64,000 nt of DNA. It comes from Procambarus clarkii (taxonomy: Eukaryota; Arthropoda; Malacostraca; Decapoda; Cambaridae). The notes beneath the pieces were generated by a model, which was given only the letters and a program-made list of their open reading frames with translations, had not been told where the DNA came from and ran no database searches. Shown piece after piece: positions 33,396 to 47,800 of this stretch. The position numbers and the translations under genes are program-made. The DNA is taken from NCBI RefSeq assembly GCF_040958095.1, contig NC_091160.1:42045194-42109193 (forward strand), read 5' to 3'. Each line of letters opens with the position of its first letter. Position 1 is the first letter of the stretch.

Positions 33396-35584
33396 TATTT
33401 TGTTTCATGCTTTTGTCTATTTATTCAAGTGCTATATATGATTACATACAATTCTATATGTGTATATATATATATATTGATATGTATTATAATATCTTGA
33501 ATGAGTATTTCCTGTTTAGCACTTTGATACCCCCTGCAGCTGTGTGATCCCAGGAAAGTTGCTTTTCGTGGCCAAATTAAACAAATGTAAATGGAGATAT
33601 TAGATGAACTTACAGCTGGCTCTTGAGCTATGGTCTACTCCCTAATGTAGACACAATCGACTTGAGAATGGTTCAGGACGGACCAAAACGTCGTCGTCCC
33701 TTGACCTTGTAGTGTGTGGTCTGGTCAACTCCCTAATGTAGAGTAGGGTAGCAGCTAGCACGCTGCTCTTCCTGTACCCAAGCTTATGTTAATACAAAAT
33801 AGACCAGTTACTTGGCAATAAGCAGGAGAGAGGAGTCGTCATATATGTACTGTGCTATATAAATGTCATTTAACTTTATCATCTTGATTTATAATTGTTG
33901 TTATTGCGTATACTGGCCACAGCTAACATTGAACAACCAACTATAGTATATATATACCGCTCATGTGTTCATATATAGGGAGTATGTGGGTGCAACTGTT
34001 AATTACACCCTGTGGAGAGTCAGTATAGTTGACCCTGGGGGGTGGGGGAACTTCCATAAGTGTAAGTGCAGGCTTCCTGTCCCCGCCAATGCCGTTTAGG
34101 AAAATTAAAACCAGCACAATATTGACGCATCATAGACCTAATGAGGCTCCGGCAGGTTAGGCAGGAAGCCTAATTTCTGAGGCTTCTGGTTAGGCAAAAC
34201 CGCTCTAGTTTTGACAGTAGTAATTGTGAGAGCGTACTTGTGTATTGTCCTTACTATATAATAATTCCCGTTGTTAGAGACATTAAGCTTTTATTTGTAT
34301 ACGCTTATCAAGGCCACGTTATAAGACCTATAGGCCAATTATACTGACTTTTCCCAGAAAAGTCACAGGATGCTTCCCAGAAAGCATCCCATTATAGTAG
34401 CCACACTGCCAGACTACCCATTGTGCCTAGGTAGTGAATTCCACTCTTCACCCATTGCTAGGTGAACAGAGGCATTAGGTGAAAGGAAACGTGCCCAACC
34501 ATTTCTATCCCGTCCGGAAATTCATCATGGGATCCCCAGTTGAGAGCGTAGACTATTGCACTACGGGACCATTATTATATTGTCTCTCTATGTGACCTCG
34601 TTCACTATAGCATAATTATTACTGTATATCAATGACCGATCCGCCAGGCTCTAGCTCCTGGCCTCCCCCAAAACTGAGTTTTATAGGCTATGATGTCCTA
34701 ATGTACTAGACCTTTATGTTTATAATATTATATATTGATATATATGTATATAAATGATTCCGTCAGTACCCGAATTTTGTAGATTTAGTTGTATTGTGTT
34801 CATCAGTGTTCAAATGTATAAGATAGAGCTACACAGGAGGTATATTTATAAGTATAATTAAGGAGTTACCCTTGATGTGTGGGCAGCTTCCTGGCCTCAT
34901 TCAGGCACACATTATGAGGTCACTTCCCTCTCTGGCTCACTTCATGCTCAATAATAATATTAATTATGACCTACCATGTATACACTCTAATCACATCCTA
35001 TGTAATTGTTAGAAATAATTATTATTACTGCTGTCGTTTAACTATATTTTTTCGAAATTTAATATATATTGCTATCATCTAATGCGTTTGTTCACCTAGC
35101 AGTCAGTAGGTAGTGAGGAGTGACCTTGTTGTGGGGTCACATCCTGGGCGAGGTCACCAGTTGACCTTGGGGGGGGACCTTAATATAGACCTAATGTGAA
35201 AAAACTAGCTATAAGTTGATGTAATGTCTCCATGTGAGAGGATGGTTAGTGACACAGGGAACTAGGGGGGGGGGGGAGAAACACCTCTCTCACTACGAAA
35301 AGAAACTAACTGTGAAATTCACATTGAAACAAGTTTATTGAGGTAAAATACACACAAAGGGAATGAGGCAGCCCCCAAGCTGTTCTCATCCCGGTTAGTA
35401 CAACGTGTTCATACATACATATACACACACATCACAAACAATAAACATATTGCCCAATATGTGAGTGATAAACATATATATATTTCCTTTACACAAGTAA
35501 TATGTTACGAGACATACACACACACACTTGTATGACTCGGTATACAGACAGTTTGCAATAGTCATTGAGACAATTTGACAAAAT
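33396..35584. other. Intergenic sequence upstream of RNF139-like gene
   Basis: AT-rich with several long G runs (about 33011, 34037, 35169, 35260). A fold-back family arm lies at 33650-33727 and a SINE remnant (minus) at 34440-34575. No ORF with family features. Confidence 0.5.
33650..33727 (+). mobile_element. Single arm of the fold-back repeat family
   Basis: CAATCGACTTGAGAATGGTT then GGACGGACC, AAACGTCGTCGTCCCTTGA and TAGTGTGTGGTCTGGTCAAC, matching the right arm of the palindrome at 58762. Confidence 0.75.
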
Positions 35585-35832
35585 GTTACAATGTTGGTGT
35601 CAAATTGTGGCATCTGTGGAGAGTATGATCAATGTTGGCCTTGTGGGTGCCGGAGGAGGTGCCGGGGCTCGAACCCGGAAGGCTGTGTGACAAGGCGGCG
35701 AGTGTGACGTCACGGCCAGTCTCCCGCTGAGGCTGAGGAAGAAGGAGCAGCGGCGGCGGCGTGTAGTAGTAGTGGTGATGATGAGTGTGGTGACTCAGTG
35801 ATGAGTTAGTGCTGGTGCTGCTGCTGCTCATC
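35585..35832 (+). promoter_or_regulatory. RNF139-like promoter and 5' leader with CRE and AP-1 type sites
   Basis: GC-rich, CpG-containing stretch just before the start codon, in an otherwise AT-rich area. It contains a perfect palindromic CRE/ATF site TGACGTCA (35705-35712), an AP-1 site TGACTCA (35791-35797), and CGG/GTAGTA/CTG triplet runs next to the ATG. No TATA box is evident. The transcription start is not determinable here. Confidence 0.4.
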
Positions 35833-35863
35833 ATGGACTACAGTCTCAGGCGACGTATACGGG
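35833..35863 (+). CDS. RNF139: RNF139-like coding exon 1 (31 nt)
   Basis: ATG at 35833 with G at +4 encodes MDYSLRRRIR. The donor G|GTGAGA gives phase 1, which fits exon 2 to complete a Gly codon. It is too short to stand out as an ORF. The basic N-terminus directly precedes the first membrane region. Start choice rests on phase fit, donor quality and the GC-rich 5' leader. Confidence 0.75.
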
Positions 35864-38800
35864 GTGAGACCTCCTCCTCCACCACACTCTAATGGCCTTG
35901 TTAACTCCTCTCAACCTCTTGAGACGCTCCACACTCTCACTCCTCACACTTCTCACACACAGGCAATGGTTTTGTGGCTCAAATGATGATGTATGGAAAT
36001 GCTTATCCTTATTTGAGGAGCTTTTAGTCCAGGCCGAGGCTCTCATCACCCTTCCATATACTGGCCACACTCACCAGTGGTTAACCTGACTGACCGTGTG
36101 TGACCCCCACACCAGGTGCTGACCTGGGCACCCTGGGCGGGGCACAGGGGCTCACTAGGGGGCACAGGGGCACCGTGGTCACTGGTACACCCTGGGGGGG
36201 GGGGGGGTGTTAAAAGGTACACACCATCTTGAGGTTATCTTGAGATGATTTCGGGGCTTTAGTGTCCCCGCGGCCCGGTCCTCGACCAGGCTTCCACCCC
36301 CAGGAAGCAGCCCGTGACAGCTGACTAACACCCAGGTACCTATTTTACTGCTAGGTAACAGGGGCATAGGGTGAAAGAAACTCTGCCCATTGTCTCTCGC
36401 CGGCGCCTGGGATCGAACCCAGGATCACAAGTCCAGCATGCTGTCCGCTCGGCCGACCAGCTCCCCTATATAGTATACACACGGGCTTCCTGTCGTCGTT
36501 AACAGGAATTATTAATATAAAAATGTAAGAATTCCAGGTGGGTGGTGGAGGCCGAGCACCGTGACGCCGGCAATGCTGTGCTTGACAAAATGCAACGGTT
36601 TAACGAAATATTAAAAAATTAATATTTTTTTAATGATTTTTGGCATCAAGTAATATAGTCATGTAGGCCTAGTGGTCTCTCTTTATCCTTATCTGTTCTG
36701 CTGTAATGATGAACTCTGAGAATGTGGAGGGAGGTGTGGTAGAACGTGAGAGTTTTATAAGGTCAACATTCTGAAACTTAGAGTTTTCCGACATCCTAAC
36801 CCAGAATTTCTCGACTGGGTTTCGTTGAACCCCCAAGGTATCTAGGAGCTTTACATGAAATAATGATAAATAGGCTAATTTTAATAATATGCAAATGTAT
36901 TTTTGAGTCTTTTTGTTATTTTTTTTTTTCATTTAACCAGTATCAAGAGCAAAGACAAATTGTCTCCTTTCAGTTGACAATGATATCCATGTGTGTTTAT
37001 GTAAGGTCTAACCAGGAATTATTCAAGCGTACAAAGGTTGAGAAACGCTGTGACCCATGACATTGGTAGGAATGTGCATGGTGTACGATCCACCAAGATT
37101 AATCTTAAGTTGGATAACAGCTTCAACATTCGCCAACAACAATGTAATGTTCTTACTACTGCACCAGTCTCCGTGGTGCAGCGGTAAGACACTCCCCTAG
37201 CGTTCCGCGAGCGCTTTGTCATGGGTTCATATCCTGGCCGGGGAGGATTTACTGGGCGCAAATCCTTAACTGTAGCCTCTGTTTAACTCAACAGTAAAAT
37301 GTGTACTTGGTTGTAACAACGATTCTTCGCGGCGGGGATCGTATTCCAGGGACCTGCCCGAAACGCTACGTGTACTAGTGGCTGTATAAGAATGTAACAA
37401 CTTTTATATGCATCTCAAAAAAAAAAAAGCTACTGTACTTGACTTGCTCAGTTCCTACCCCTCACGTATTGGGGTGCTATCCTTAGATAAAAATTTGGTT
37501 GTCGCAAAGGAAATGGGAAGCAGATAGTATAGTATATTATATTTTCACTATACTTTTTTCCAGATTTATCTTAATAATAGTCTAGGATGGACAGAAATGT
37601 TATTGCATTTTTACAGTTGTATTGTGTGGATTTAGTGCACTGTTTAGTTTATATATTAACTAATAAGAACTCATTTATAAATACAGTATAGCTTAACAGT
37701 TTAATAAATTATGATACCAATATCATATCATTTATTAACTTAAATGATACTTGGGGTATTGTGTATTATTGTAATACTGTACTGTACAGTAATGTGCTCT
37801 AGCTGTAAAATAATAATTTATAAAATTCTCAGTGGTAACCACTTGGGCTGGACGGTAGAGCGATGGTCTCGTTTCATGCAGGTCGGCGTTCAGTCCCCGA
37901 CCGTCCACAGGTGGTTGGGCACCATTCCCCCCCCAGAACCCTCCCCCCCCCCCCCGTCCCATCCCTAAACCTTGTCCTGACCCCATTCCAAGTGCTACAT
38001 ACTGTAGTTGTAATGGCTTAGCACTTTCTCCTGATAGTTCCCTTGCCTTGAGTGGTAACTAACCATTTGGACTTTGCCATGTGAGTTTTGCAGCAGAATT
38101 TAGAAATCCATGTCAGTAAGATTTTGAATTTAATGAAGATAGATGCCATCTGTTGTAACTTGTGGTATTAAGGTTTGATAGTACAGTACTGTATGACTCG
38201 CTACCAATTTCAGAAATACAGTACTGTACTATTGCCACTTGTTATTCAGATTGGCTAGACCAGGTAATGTGATGCAACATCTATCATCAAGAACAGTAAC
38301 AATCTTGTTGATTACCAGATATTCTCTTAATATCTACAGTATCATACTTGAACATACTAATCTTGGAGGTTTTGCAAAGATTTTGATACTTTAACTTATA
38401 AAATTAAGTAAAAACCAGAAAATGGGTGTAATGCATATTTAGTAAAATGATTTTACATTTTTTTTCCTACACATTTGTATTAGCTTTAAATTGCAAACTG
38501 TGTACAGTATTTTAAGTCGAGATGATACGTATTCAAATGATATGACGGTGGATTTTTTCAGGGTTCAGAGGATGGAAGTTGAAAGGTGAACAGTTTGAAG
38601 CCATAGCAACTGTAATATTAAGAGTACCAGGGTATTTAATTCTGGATTACTGGTACCAAAATGATGTCCGCAACTGCATTCCTCGGTCCTTAGCATGGGC
38701 AGATGTTGTGTCATCGGGCTTTGCAATATTTGGTGAGTATTATTGTTCTGCCGTACATTGGATGCCTGGTCAAATGGAGATTGTTTCCCTTGCAAATGGG

Positions 38801-41800
38801 ATATAATGAAGTTGGAGTACAGGAATCATATAGTGCAAAACACTATGCTTTCTTGGGTACAACACACCATTATTGTATGTTTGACCAATAGTTACTGTAG
38901 GTACAATCATGTTTCGATGATGGGCTGTATCACAACTACACCACCACCATATTACTGCCACCACCAAGTACTGTACTACCATCACTGAATGCACAGTTAG
39001 CTACATTCTCAGCTTACAATCCTTGTCATTTTCACCACCATTACATCCACTCATATTTTCACCATCAGTGTTCAAAGGAAAAGGTTTGCAACCACCTTCA
39101 TTTGCAGCTGCAAGGGCAAATATTGAAAAATGAATAATATTAATTTATATGATATAAATATTTCATAGAATCTGATTTTTTATATTCTTTTTACATTTTG
39201 TATAAAGCCACTAATGATACTAAGAAGTAGTGTCGAAAGAGCTAGTGCTCACTGGCCATAGACAGTGAGAGGTAAACATTACAGCACCACTACATTACAC
39301 CACACTGCCATTGCTCCACCATCATGCTGTAAAATTCAGCTCTCTGTAATCATTACAGTTCCCCATGTTCATTGCCTCAACAATACTTATTATGCCACTT
39401 TCTTCCAGTCATGACATCTGCCTCCATGGCGATACATCTCTTGATCACCTACAGTCATAGAATATCTAGTCTTAGATTAGATATAATCCTGCCGAAACGC
39501 TTTGCGTAATAGTGGCTTTAGGCATTGTATGTACTAGCTTTATCTATAAATCTATCAAATTGTGGAAAATCTCTTGTATGTATGTACCTTACCTGAATAA
39601 ACTTTTTTTTTTTTTATAATGTTCAATTTAGTTCAAACAAATATTTGTAACTTACAAATGTTTTTGTTGGTTGACAGCTGTGATCCAAGGTGTTCTGGTG
39701 CTGCTGCTGCCCCTGGAGCAGCTAGTGAGCCTTTACATGCACTACCTCACTATTGCTGTGCTGGCTGCTGCAGACACTTTCTCCAACTATTATATTGAAG
39801 GGGAAAAGCACCTTGTTAATCAGTGGCCAGATTATGGCACTGTCAGCTTCCAGGTATTGTAGTCTTAATTTATATATGACTTTCTCATGCTTCTCTTAAT
39901 GATACTTTTAAGAGAATGATTGTATAATCTGAGAATATTTTTAAGAGAATGATTGTATAATCAGAGGATATTTTTAAGAGAATGATTGTATAATCTGAGG
40001 AGTTTATTCTCTGAGACTAATGAAGTCTTGGAATTAAACACTAATCTCAAGATTTTTTCATTTGCTGTAGATGTTAGAGCATGTAAGTTTTAAACATAGC
40101 TCAAGTAATGGTTTATCTGTTAGTTCCTTGCACCTGTGGGATAACTCTATATTTCAGTACACAGCCCGTCTCAAGTTTTCTGCAAGTTCATAGTTATGTC
40201 GTTGCTGTATGGCATAGAATTCAAGTAGCAGCAAAAATAAAGCTTTATCACCAGAGAATCACCAAGCAAGTTCTGAAGACTATTTGATTACTCAATACAC
40301 AGACTACCCTTACTGCTAAGAGGCAAGGTTACCACCCTACCAACTAGAGCAGTGATTTTCAACCTTTTACATCTCGCAGCACAGTGAACCAGGCACTAAA
40401 ATGGTCAAGGCACTCCATCAGTTGTTTAATAATAAGCCTAATAAACCCTGAAAAAAGAAATGACTGAATATTTAAGAAAAACAAAATAACTAAAACAAGA
40501 TAAATAAAAAATGCATTATCTTGAGTAACAAATGTTAACCAAATCACACACTAGAAAGTGAAGAGACGACGACGTTTCGCAATTGACTTGATAATGGTCT
40601 AGGACGGACTGAAACGTCGTCGTCTGTTCATTTTCTAGTGTGTGGTTTGGTCAACATTTTTCAGCCACGTTATTGTGACTCCTCATCTGCATTGACAAAT
40701 ATTTTATCCATAGTGGGAACACAGTCCCATGGTCATTGTTTAGGGGAGGATCGACCCTCTTCAAAATTCCCACGGCACATCTACAGATGCTTCACAGTGG
40801 TTGATAATTGCTAAACTAGAGGGTCAGAGGAGTAGGTCACCTCACTTTTGAGTTTGAGTAACTCTACCTTATACAGGGAACACCTGACTCTAGTTTCAGG
40901 CTAGTTCCATTAGTGGTTCTCCTTGCTCACCCTATACTACAGTGAAGGTATAATAGCATAAGAAATATAAATGGAGTAACTTGTCTGTGAGAGGTGAGGC
41001 AGAGAGGGGACCTGGACTGGGCAGAACATCCAGAGAGAACATAAAGAAAAATGATGGTAGAGCAGTAAACTACTGCATTGTAAGTCATGTGCATGAAGGA
41101 TAAAATGAAGCTGACATTATTTATCCCCAGTAAAATGACTGGGAATGGCATCACACAGAGAGAGAGAGAGAAGAATTATGCGAGGATTAAGAACTATGCA
41201 TGAAAATGTGAAAAAAGCTATTTATTGAAGAATACGATGTCCACTTAGTTACACAGATGATGCCTCCAGCAACAAAGGCCCCGACAGAATGTTGAAGACT
41301 TGGAAATAGACAGGATGGCCAAGGAAATGTATGACGGAAGCAATTTCCAAGCCCAAAGCACCCAAAATGAGGAAGGAGAGAATGGTCTAGAGTGAGATAA
41401 AGGGAGCAAGGCTTCTCAAGAGGAATACGAGACAAATACATATTAAGAGTGCTAGAGCATGTTTACATTAGAGGTGCACACACTAAACCCAAGGAGAGCA
41501 GGCTTGGCTAAAGCTGGCAAAAAAAAAAAAAAAATGCAAAAGATGCAATACAGTTTCAAGATAGCTAAAAACACAAGTCTAACAGAGCAGAAATTACTGG
41601 AAAGTTACTGGAAATAAACCACCTGATATTGGTGCCCCAAAAAGGCTAGTAAGAAGATAAATTAAATTAAGAAATCTGCCTACTATTTTCCATACTGGGG
41701 ACAGCAAATCCATTCAAGAAAAAACACTAATAGAGATCAGCAGAGAGCCAAGATCCATCCGTGTATGCCCCAGAAGGAAAAACAAATTTGGGCAGAAAGG

Positions 41801-44800
41801 CCATGTACCATATCCACCGAACCATTGGTGAAACCACCTTCCCCAGGCCTCAACACCAAGTAAGGCTTATGGGAGAGGACCAGAACCACAAGGGAAATAC
41901 ACCACCTGGAAGTTGGCCTTCAGAGAGACCCTTGGGGGGTGAGTTAATAAATGAGGAATATGGTCAGCTGGACCCCTAAAAATGCCTGCCATGAGAAAAA
42001 GGGAAAACCTCAGTGCCCCCTCCAACCCAAGAAGCAGATCGGGCAAAAGGGTGACTTGTCAAGGGTGGCTTGTCTAACTTGTCAAGAAAGAAAGATCCCA
42101 ATATGAAGTCAAGTGGTGACTATAAACAACCTTCATATCACACAACCAGCTTGAAACCAAAATGACATTGGAAGGTGAGGAGGACCTACCAAGCCAGGAA
42201 TGAGATCCCAGTGTGACAGAGTGAACATTGACAAACAAGATACCCCCGAGTGCTAATGCCCACCTCTTGGGTACTGCTGAGCACTGAGCAAGAGAAGCAA
42301 CAGCCACAGAATCTTGGGGAAAATGAAATGTGTTTTGGAAATCTGTTGTTCCTCGAGTTTATTCATACATGTCCTTCATATACACAAAAGTAATCACACT
42401 CTAAAATTACTGTATTCTCAGAAATTCATAATATTTCTCCAAATGCTTAATTGATTTGTACATATTGGAGATTATGGAAAAATAGTTTGCTACTTGAATA
42501 AATATATACTAAATGCTACATTGGACTAGGGATGATTATTGATTAAAATATGTACATTAATTCAAATGGTAATAAGTACTTGTTGATTATACTGATGTAG
42601 TAATTTTTTAAGTTTAAATCGGCTGTGTAAACAATTTCAGAGGGTACATAGTACTGTATGGTAGTAATTGGAATGAAAAGAAAATTTGAGCATAGCAAGT
42701 ACTGTAGTAGGTGGTGTTTCACTTCCTTAATATTGGATCAAAAGGCAAGATGATAATTTTTGATATTTACAAAATGTTTTGTAGTAAGTACATAGTGTAG
42801 AGTTGTTTCCCTTTACAAAGAATAAATGTTTTTTCAGGGCTTCTCCAATATGCTGATGTTGCAGAAGTCATTGTTTGATCCACATAATGATATGGAAACG
42901 TTGTACCTGAGGCAGCAAGTTGCAGCTATTGTGTTTCACACGCTTGTCGCCACATTTGTAACGTTCTTCCTTGACTTAGAGTGCAATAAAGATAAGGTAA
43001 TGATATTTTTAAAGGTTCCTTTTCTGCTAATAGCTAGCATTTCGAGTTTATTGCAAGATCGTACTTTTCTGTGGGGAGTCCCTTCGGCTCCCTGGAGCTA
43101 TCGGGCTAATGTATGATATATTAGATCAGGGCATTAGTCTAAGGAGTTCAACCTACCAGGGACCACGAACCAGAACCTGGCCCCATCAGAGAGGTTGCAG
43201 GGAGCAGTGGCCGTGGAAAAAATCCTGTGGTTGGGGTTTTCCTTACGTCATCAACGGGGGTTAGGCACCCAAAAAGGTAGGAATAACAAAACAAATCCCA
43301 CGTGGTAAGAAAAGTACAACAAAAAAGCAAATAGAAAGGTAGAACGCCCTCAATCTCAAACAAACAAGCAAATGTCACTCCCCACTGCCGCGCTGCTGGT
43401 CCGCGCAGCCCTTCCCTCCCCGCACCGGCTACCCAGCACTCCAGTTCGTTAGCTAATGTGGTTCGGGGCGGATGTCTTCTCTGGCCTCGATTTCCATAGG
43501 TGGGATTTTGCCATCATGGCGACCTCTGCAGTGTTGTTGTGTGTGTGGCGGCCAGGTGTCCTTATCAGTGCCGGGCTGCATGTGCTTAGGGGCACCCTTC
43601 CCTAGGTGCCCTGTGAGTACTGCCCTTGCTAGTTAGGGTTCCCTTCCCTGATGCGTTTGGGAAACTATTTCTGTAGGGGTTTTTGCTGCTCGGCATTTAT
43701 CCCGCACTTGGGGTCAGCTGGGGTTTTGTGGCCCTTGTTTAGCCTTGGGTAGGGAATGATATTGTGCTGGTTGGGACATCGAGGTGTTGTGCAGCCTGCC
43801 TACCTATGTGGTAGCCGGTTGGGGACGTTGCACTTTTTTTTTTTTTCTTGCCAGAGTCTGCCTGGTGTGGCTATACAGTAGTTCCAATTTTATTATTTTG
43901 GTGGCCCTCTACTAGGCCCCCATGCTTGTAAACATCGCATGGATTTCAGTGTTTTGATATTCCCCCTTATAAGCTTTGGGTATTAACCAGTTAGAAACAA
44001 CTTGCCCGAGCTTCCCATCGCAATCGGGTTACAGGCCTGGTAAACCCTGTTGGGGCTCAGTGGACCTATGGATGCGTCTTCAGAGTTCCAGCCTGCCTCT
44101 TGTGCAAGTTCGAAGGTTGCTGTGTGCCCTTGTCTCAGGGTAACAGTCACTTCTTTTGCCTCGGTCATGCTGCCTGTTGGGTCAACGACACCTTTAACCC
44201 AGAGTCTTGCGAGTCATGTTCTCTGCTTGTTCTCCAGTATTATTCTGATGACATTGCTGTTAGGGTACAGGCAGCATCCACGTTGCATGCTAGGTTCAGG
44301 TTGTTGCAATGCGCTAGGTTGGTTTCCCACCCGGATGCCCCGCTTTAGTTATAAGGACCCGGACCTGGGGGCGTTAATTGCTTCGACTTTGATTCAGTCT
44401 GCGCTCCCTAGTCCTTCCTCTTTTGTTCACCCTGCTTATCGGTCCCCCCCCTCCCCTCCTTCCGGCTTCCAAACATCTGAGGGTTTTGGAGTAGAGACAG
44501 GGTTTAGTTGGTAATGAGACTCTGGCAGCTTCTGGGGCTGCCCCATTTGGGTTGGGGACAAAGGCATTAGAGCTGGTTTCCCTTGCCGAGGCTTCTGGGT
44601 CCCACCAGTAGGCCCTCTTCTTTTTAGCCTTTTCTTCATGGGTAGAGGGTATGGAGAACTGCTCTGCCCCGGGTCCTGTCTTGGGGGATCCCGGGGCTGG
44701 GGAGGAGTCGACCTGGGGGCTTTGGGCCCCCCTTCGACACTGCTTAGGTGTTAGTGCCCTCTTCGTGGGGCTTGTTGTTGGAGGGGGAGGGTTTTTCTTA

Positions 44801-47800
44801 ACCCCCCCCCCTTCCCTGTATGATTTGGGGTCGGCCCCTCCCCAGATTTGGTTCCGGGCTCCCTTGGGTTCCTCGACCCCGTCCTTCCAGAGGTTTTCTG
44901 CCTCGTATCTCCCCTCGAAGAGGTTCGGGAGGCTCTTGCTGCATACCTCTGTGAGACCCAGGTTCCACCTCCGTGATGGATCTGTCTTTATTTGTGTTTG
45001 GTTCGTCTTCCCCATATTGGGTGCGTTTAGAGGTTCCAGAGTCTTCCTGGCTGGCAGTCTGTCCATTTTTTTGTTGGGGGCGTGGCATAGGTTTTGTTGG
45101 TCCCGCACGCTTGAGTGGCGAGAAACTTCTACAGTTCTGCAGGTTTACCTGGGGGCAAGTTGGAGCATCTTAATGCTTGCTTGTTCACCCCTGTGCTTTC
45201 TCGGGACATTGGCCTTGTGCAGCTGCACGTGCAGGTTCCTACCCTTTCGGCATCCTTGGTAGCTGAGGATTTGCGCACCCATGGGCATTTGGCTTTGGTC
45301 ATGCACTTCTTTCCCTTATTGAGCTGTCTTCTCCCTGGCTTGAGGAAGATGTGGAGGCATTGAGAGCCTGGCCTTCATCTGGGGTGCTGTCCTCAGTGGC
45401 TCGAGCATCGGCCGCACTGTTGAAGCTGTTTGTGCCTATCCTGAAGGAGGCAGTGTCTCTGTTCTTTGCTTCTCGCCTCATGTGCTGACAGGCTGTGCTC
45501 GCTCTCTCTTTTTGGAATCCGCTTGGGCCCTGGCTCTTAGGTTTTCATTACAGTTTTGTCTGTTGCTGTTTGCGGAGTCTGCTGTCACACAGTTTCTGCT
45601 GGCGGCTTCGTCCAGTTGTCGTCTTATGTCGGACTTGTTGGTTCTCTGGGGCGACCGGTCTCGGTCTTCTCAGAAGGGTCGTGCCAGGGTTCGTGAGTTC
45701 TGCTGGTCAAGGTAGGCTTTGGTGCCAGCTTCTGAGCCAACGATGCCTTCGAAGCCAGCGTCGTCTGGCCGGTACAATTATCGCTCTGTTCATTGGCCAG
45801 CTTCTCGTAAGGAGTGTTGACCCTTTCGCAATTTGCCCTGTTAACAGGGCGATGGGGGCGAGGCTCACTCTGTTTGCTCGCACTTGATCCCACGATTTGT
45901 GGGTGTTTTCAGTTGTGACATCCGGCCTGTGGTGGCGTTGGGTGGCGGCTCTTCCTTCGGGGGGTTCGGGGCTGACGGGGCAGGCGTCTTCCCGTGTGCT
46001 TCATCAGGTTATCTTGGAGTGGGTGCGCTTGAGCGTGGTCGAAATGACCCCATCCCCTCAGGTGGGTTTCTCGCCTGTTCCCAGTGCCGAAACGAGACTG
46101 TGTGGATCTGCGGTTCATTTTGGACTTGTCCCGTCTGAACCCCTGGATTCCTTGCCTCTCCTTTTGGATGACCACTCTGTCTCGGGTCCAGCTTCTTTTG
46201 GAGCCGGGTGCTTGGATGATGTCTCTGGATCTCAAGGATGCTTATTGGCACATCCCTATTCATTCGGGGTTCAGGGACTGGCTAGGTTTCGTGGTGGGGT
46301 ATCAGGCTTACTGTTTTCGTTGCCTTCCTTTTAGCTTGCATCTGGCACCTTGCGTATTCACATTTCTTAGCCGGGTCGTGGTGACCCGTTTGCGTCTGCT
46401 AGGAATTTGGGTCCTGGCCGACCTCAATGACTGGCTGACGTGGGCTTCCAGCTGGTCCACTTGTCTGCTCACCAGGAGTGTGGTTCTTTCCAAGCTTGTC
46501 GGGTTCGGGTTATTGGTGAACTGTGGAAAATCCCATCTGGTTCCGTTCCAGGTTCAGTCCTGGCTGGGTCTTGTTTGGGACACTTCCATGTCTCTCCCTC
46601 TAGAGGCATTGCTGAGGCTGTAGTCTTGCCTTCATCTGTTTCTGAGGGGGGTGGCTGCTCAAGCAGTTGTGTGGGAGTTTAAACTTTGCCGTGCTGGTCT
46701 ACCCACTGGGTCGGATTTGGCTTCGCCGTGTGTTCAGGTTCCTTCGGGGACCTTCCGCTTCTCTCGTGATTGCTAGGTTCGTCCTTCAGGGGCCTTGTGT
46801 TGGTTGCTGCGTTGCGAGCTTCCTCTTCAGGGTTTTTGGGGTTCAGTGCCTTGGCGCCTATCCGAGCCCCTCACTCGATGTGTTCAGGGACATGTCGTCC
46901 CTCGGCTGGGGCTTTGTGACCAGTGCTCACCAGGCTGGCCAGGGGCGATGGGGTCTGCTTTTCCGTCGGGCTCACAGCACAGTGCTGGAGTTCGTGGTGG
47001 TTTGGCTGTTCGGAAGGTTTAGGTCACTTGGGATTCGACCATCCAGTTCCATTCGGACTGTTCTCTGGTGGTTCATTGCCTGAACTGCGGTTCTCTTTGG
47101 GGCTGGTCGGCTTGTCTGCTGCCTTCTCGGGATTTGGCTCTGTGGGGTTCATATCTGAAGAGTGTCCAGCATCCTGGCAGATGGCCTGTCTCTGTTCATT
47201 TCCCTGTCCACAGAATGGATGGTCGACGATTGTTTGAGGCTTAGCCTCCAAACTTGAGTCTTGGATAGCCGGCAAGGGGAGGGAAGGCCTGCTCGGACAA
47301 GCAGCACGGCAGTGGAGTGTGACGTTTGCTTGTTTCCTTGGGATTGGAGGGAGTTCTACCTCTCTTTGGTTTTTTGTTGTACTTTTCTTACCATGTGGGG
47401 TTTGTTTTGTTATGCCTACCTTTCTGGGTGCCTAACCCCGGTCGATGGCAGATAAGGAAAACCCCCAACCACTGGGAGGTTTTCCAGGGCTATTGCTCCC
47501 TGCAACCTCTGAGGGGGCCAGGTTCTGGTTCATGGTCCCCGGTAGGTCGAACTTGATTGACAAATGCCCCTGTCTAATATATCGCACATTACCCCGATAG
47601 CTCCAGGGAGCCTCCGGGGCTCGCCCAGTAAATGGCATTTCATTACATTCAACGTTGGTTTCTTTAACGCTGAAAATATTACGTATTGATAAAACTGGCA
47701 TTAATGTTATATAGGACTTGAAGAATTTACATAAACTTATAAATTAATATTTTTTCATCATTTCAGATTCTGCTATTAGTGTATCTGGTGCCTGTGTTTG

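Noticed and set aside
35586-35834. 82-codon minus ORF over the RNF139 promoter
   Set aside because: Ser/His/Tyr runs are the complement of triplet repeats in the 5' leader; no family features.
36669-36932. 87-codon minus ORF in RNF139 intron 1
   Set aside because: Overlaps a hAT-like MITE, low complexity at its start, no domain seen.
44050-47237. Series of 60-200-codon ORFs that could look like host exons
   Set aside because: They lie between the inverted ends of the DIRS-like element and share its GC-rich composition; RT motifs identify them.
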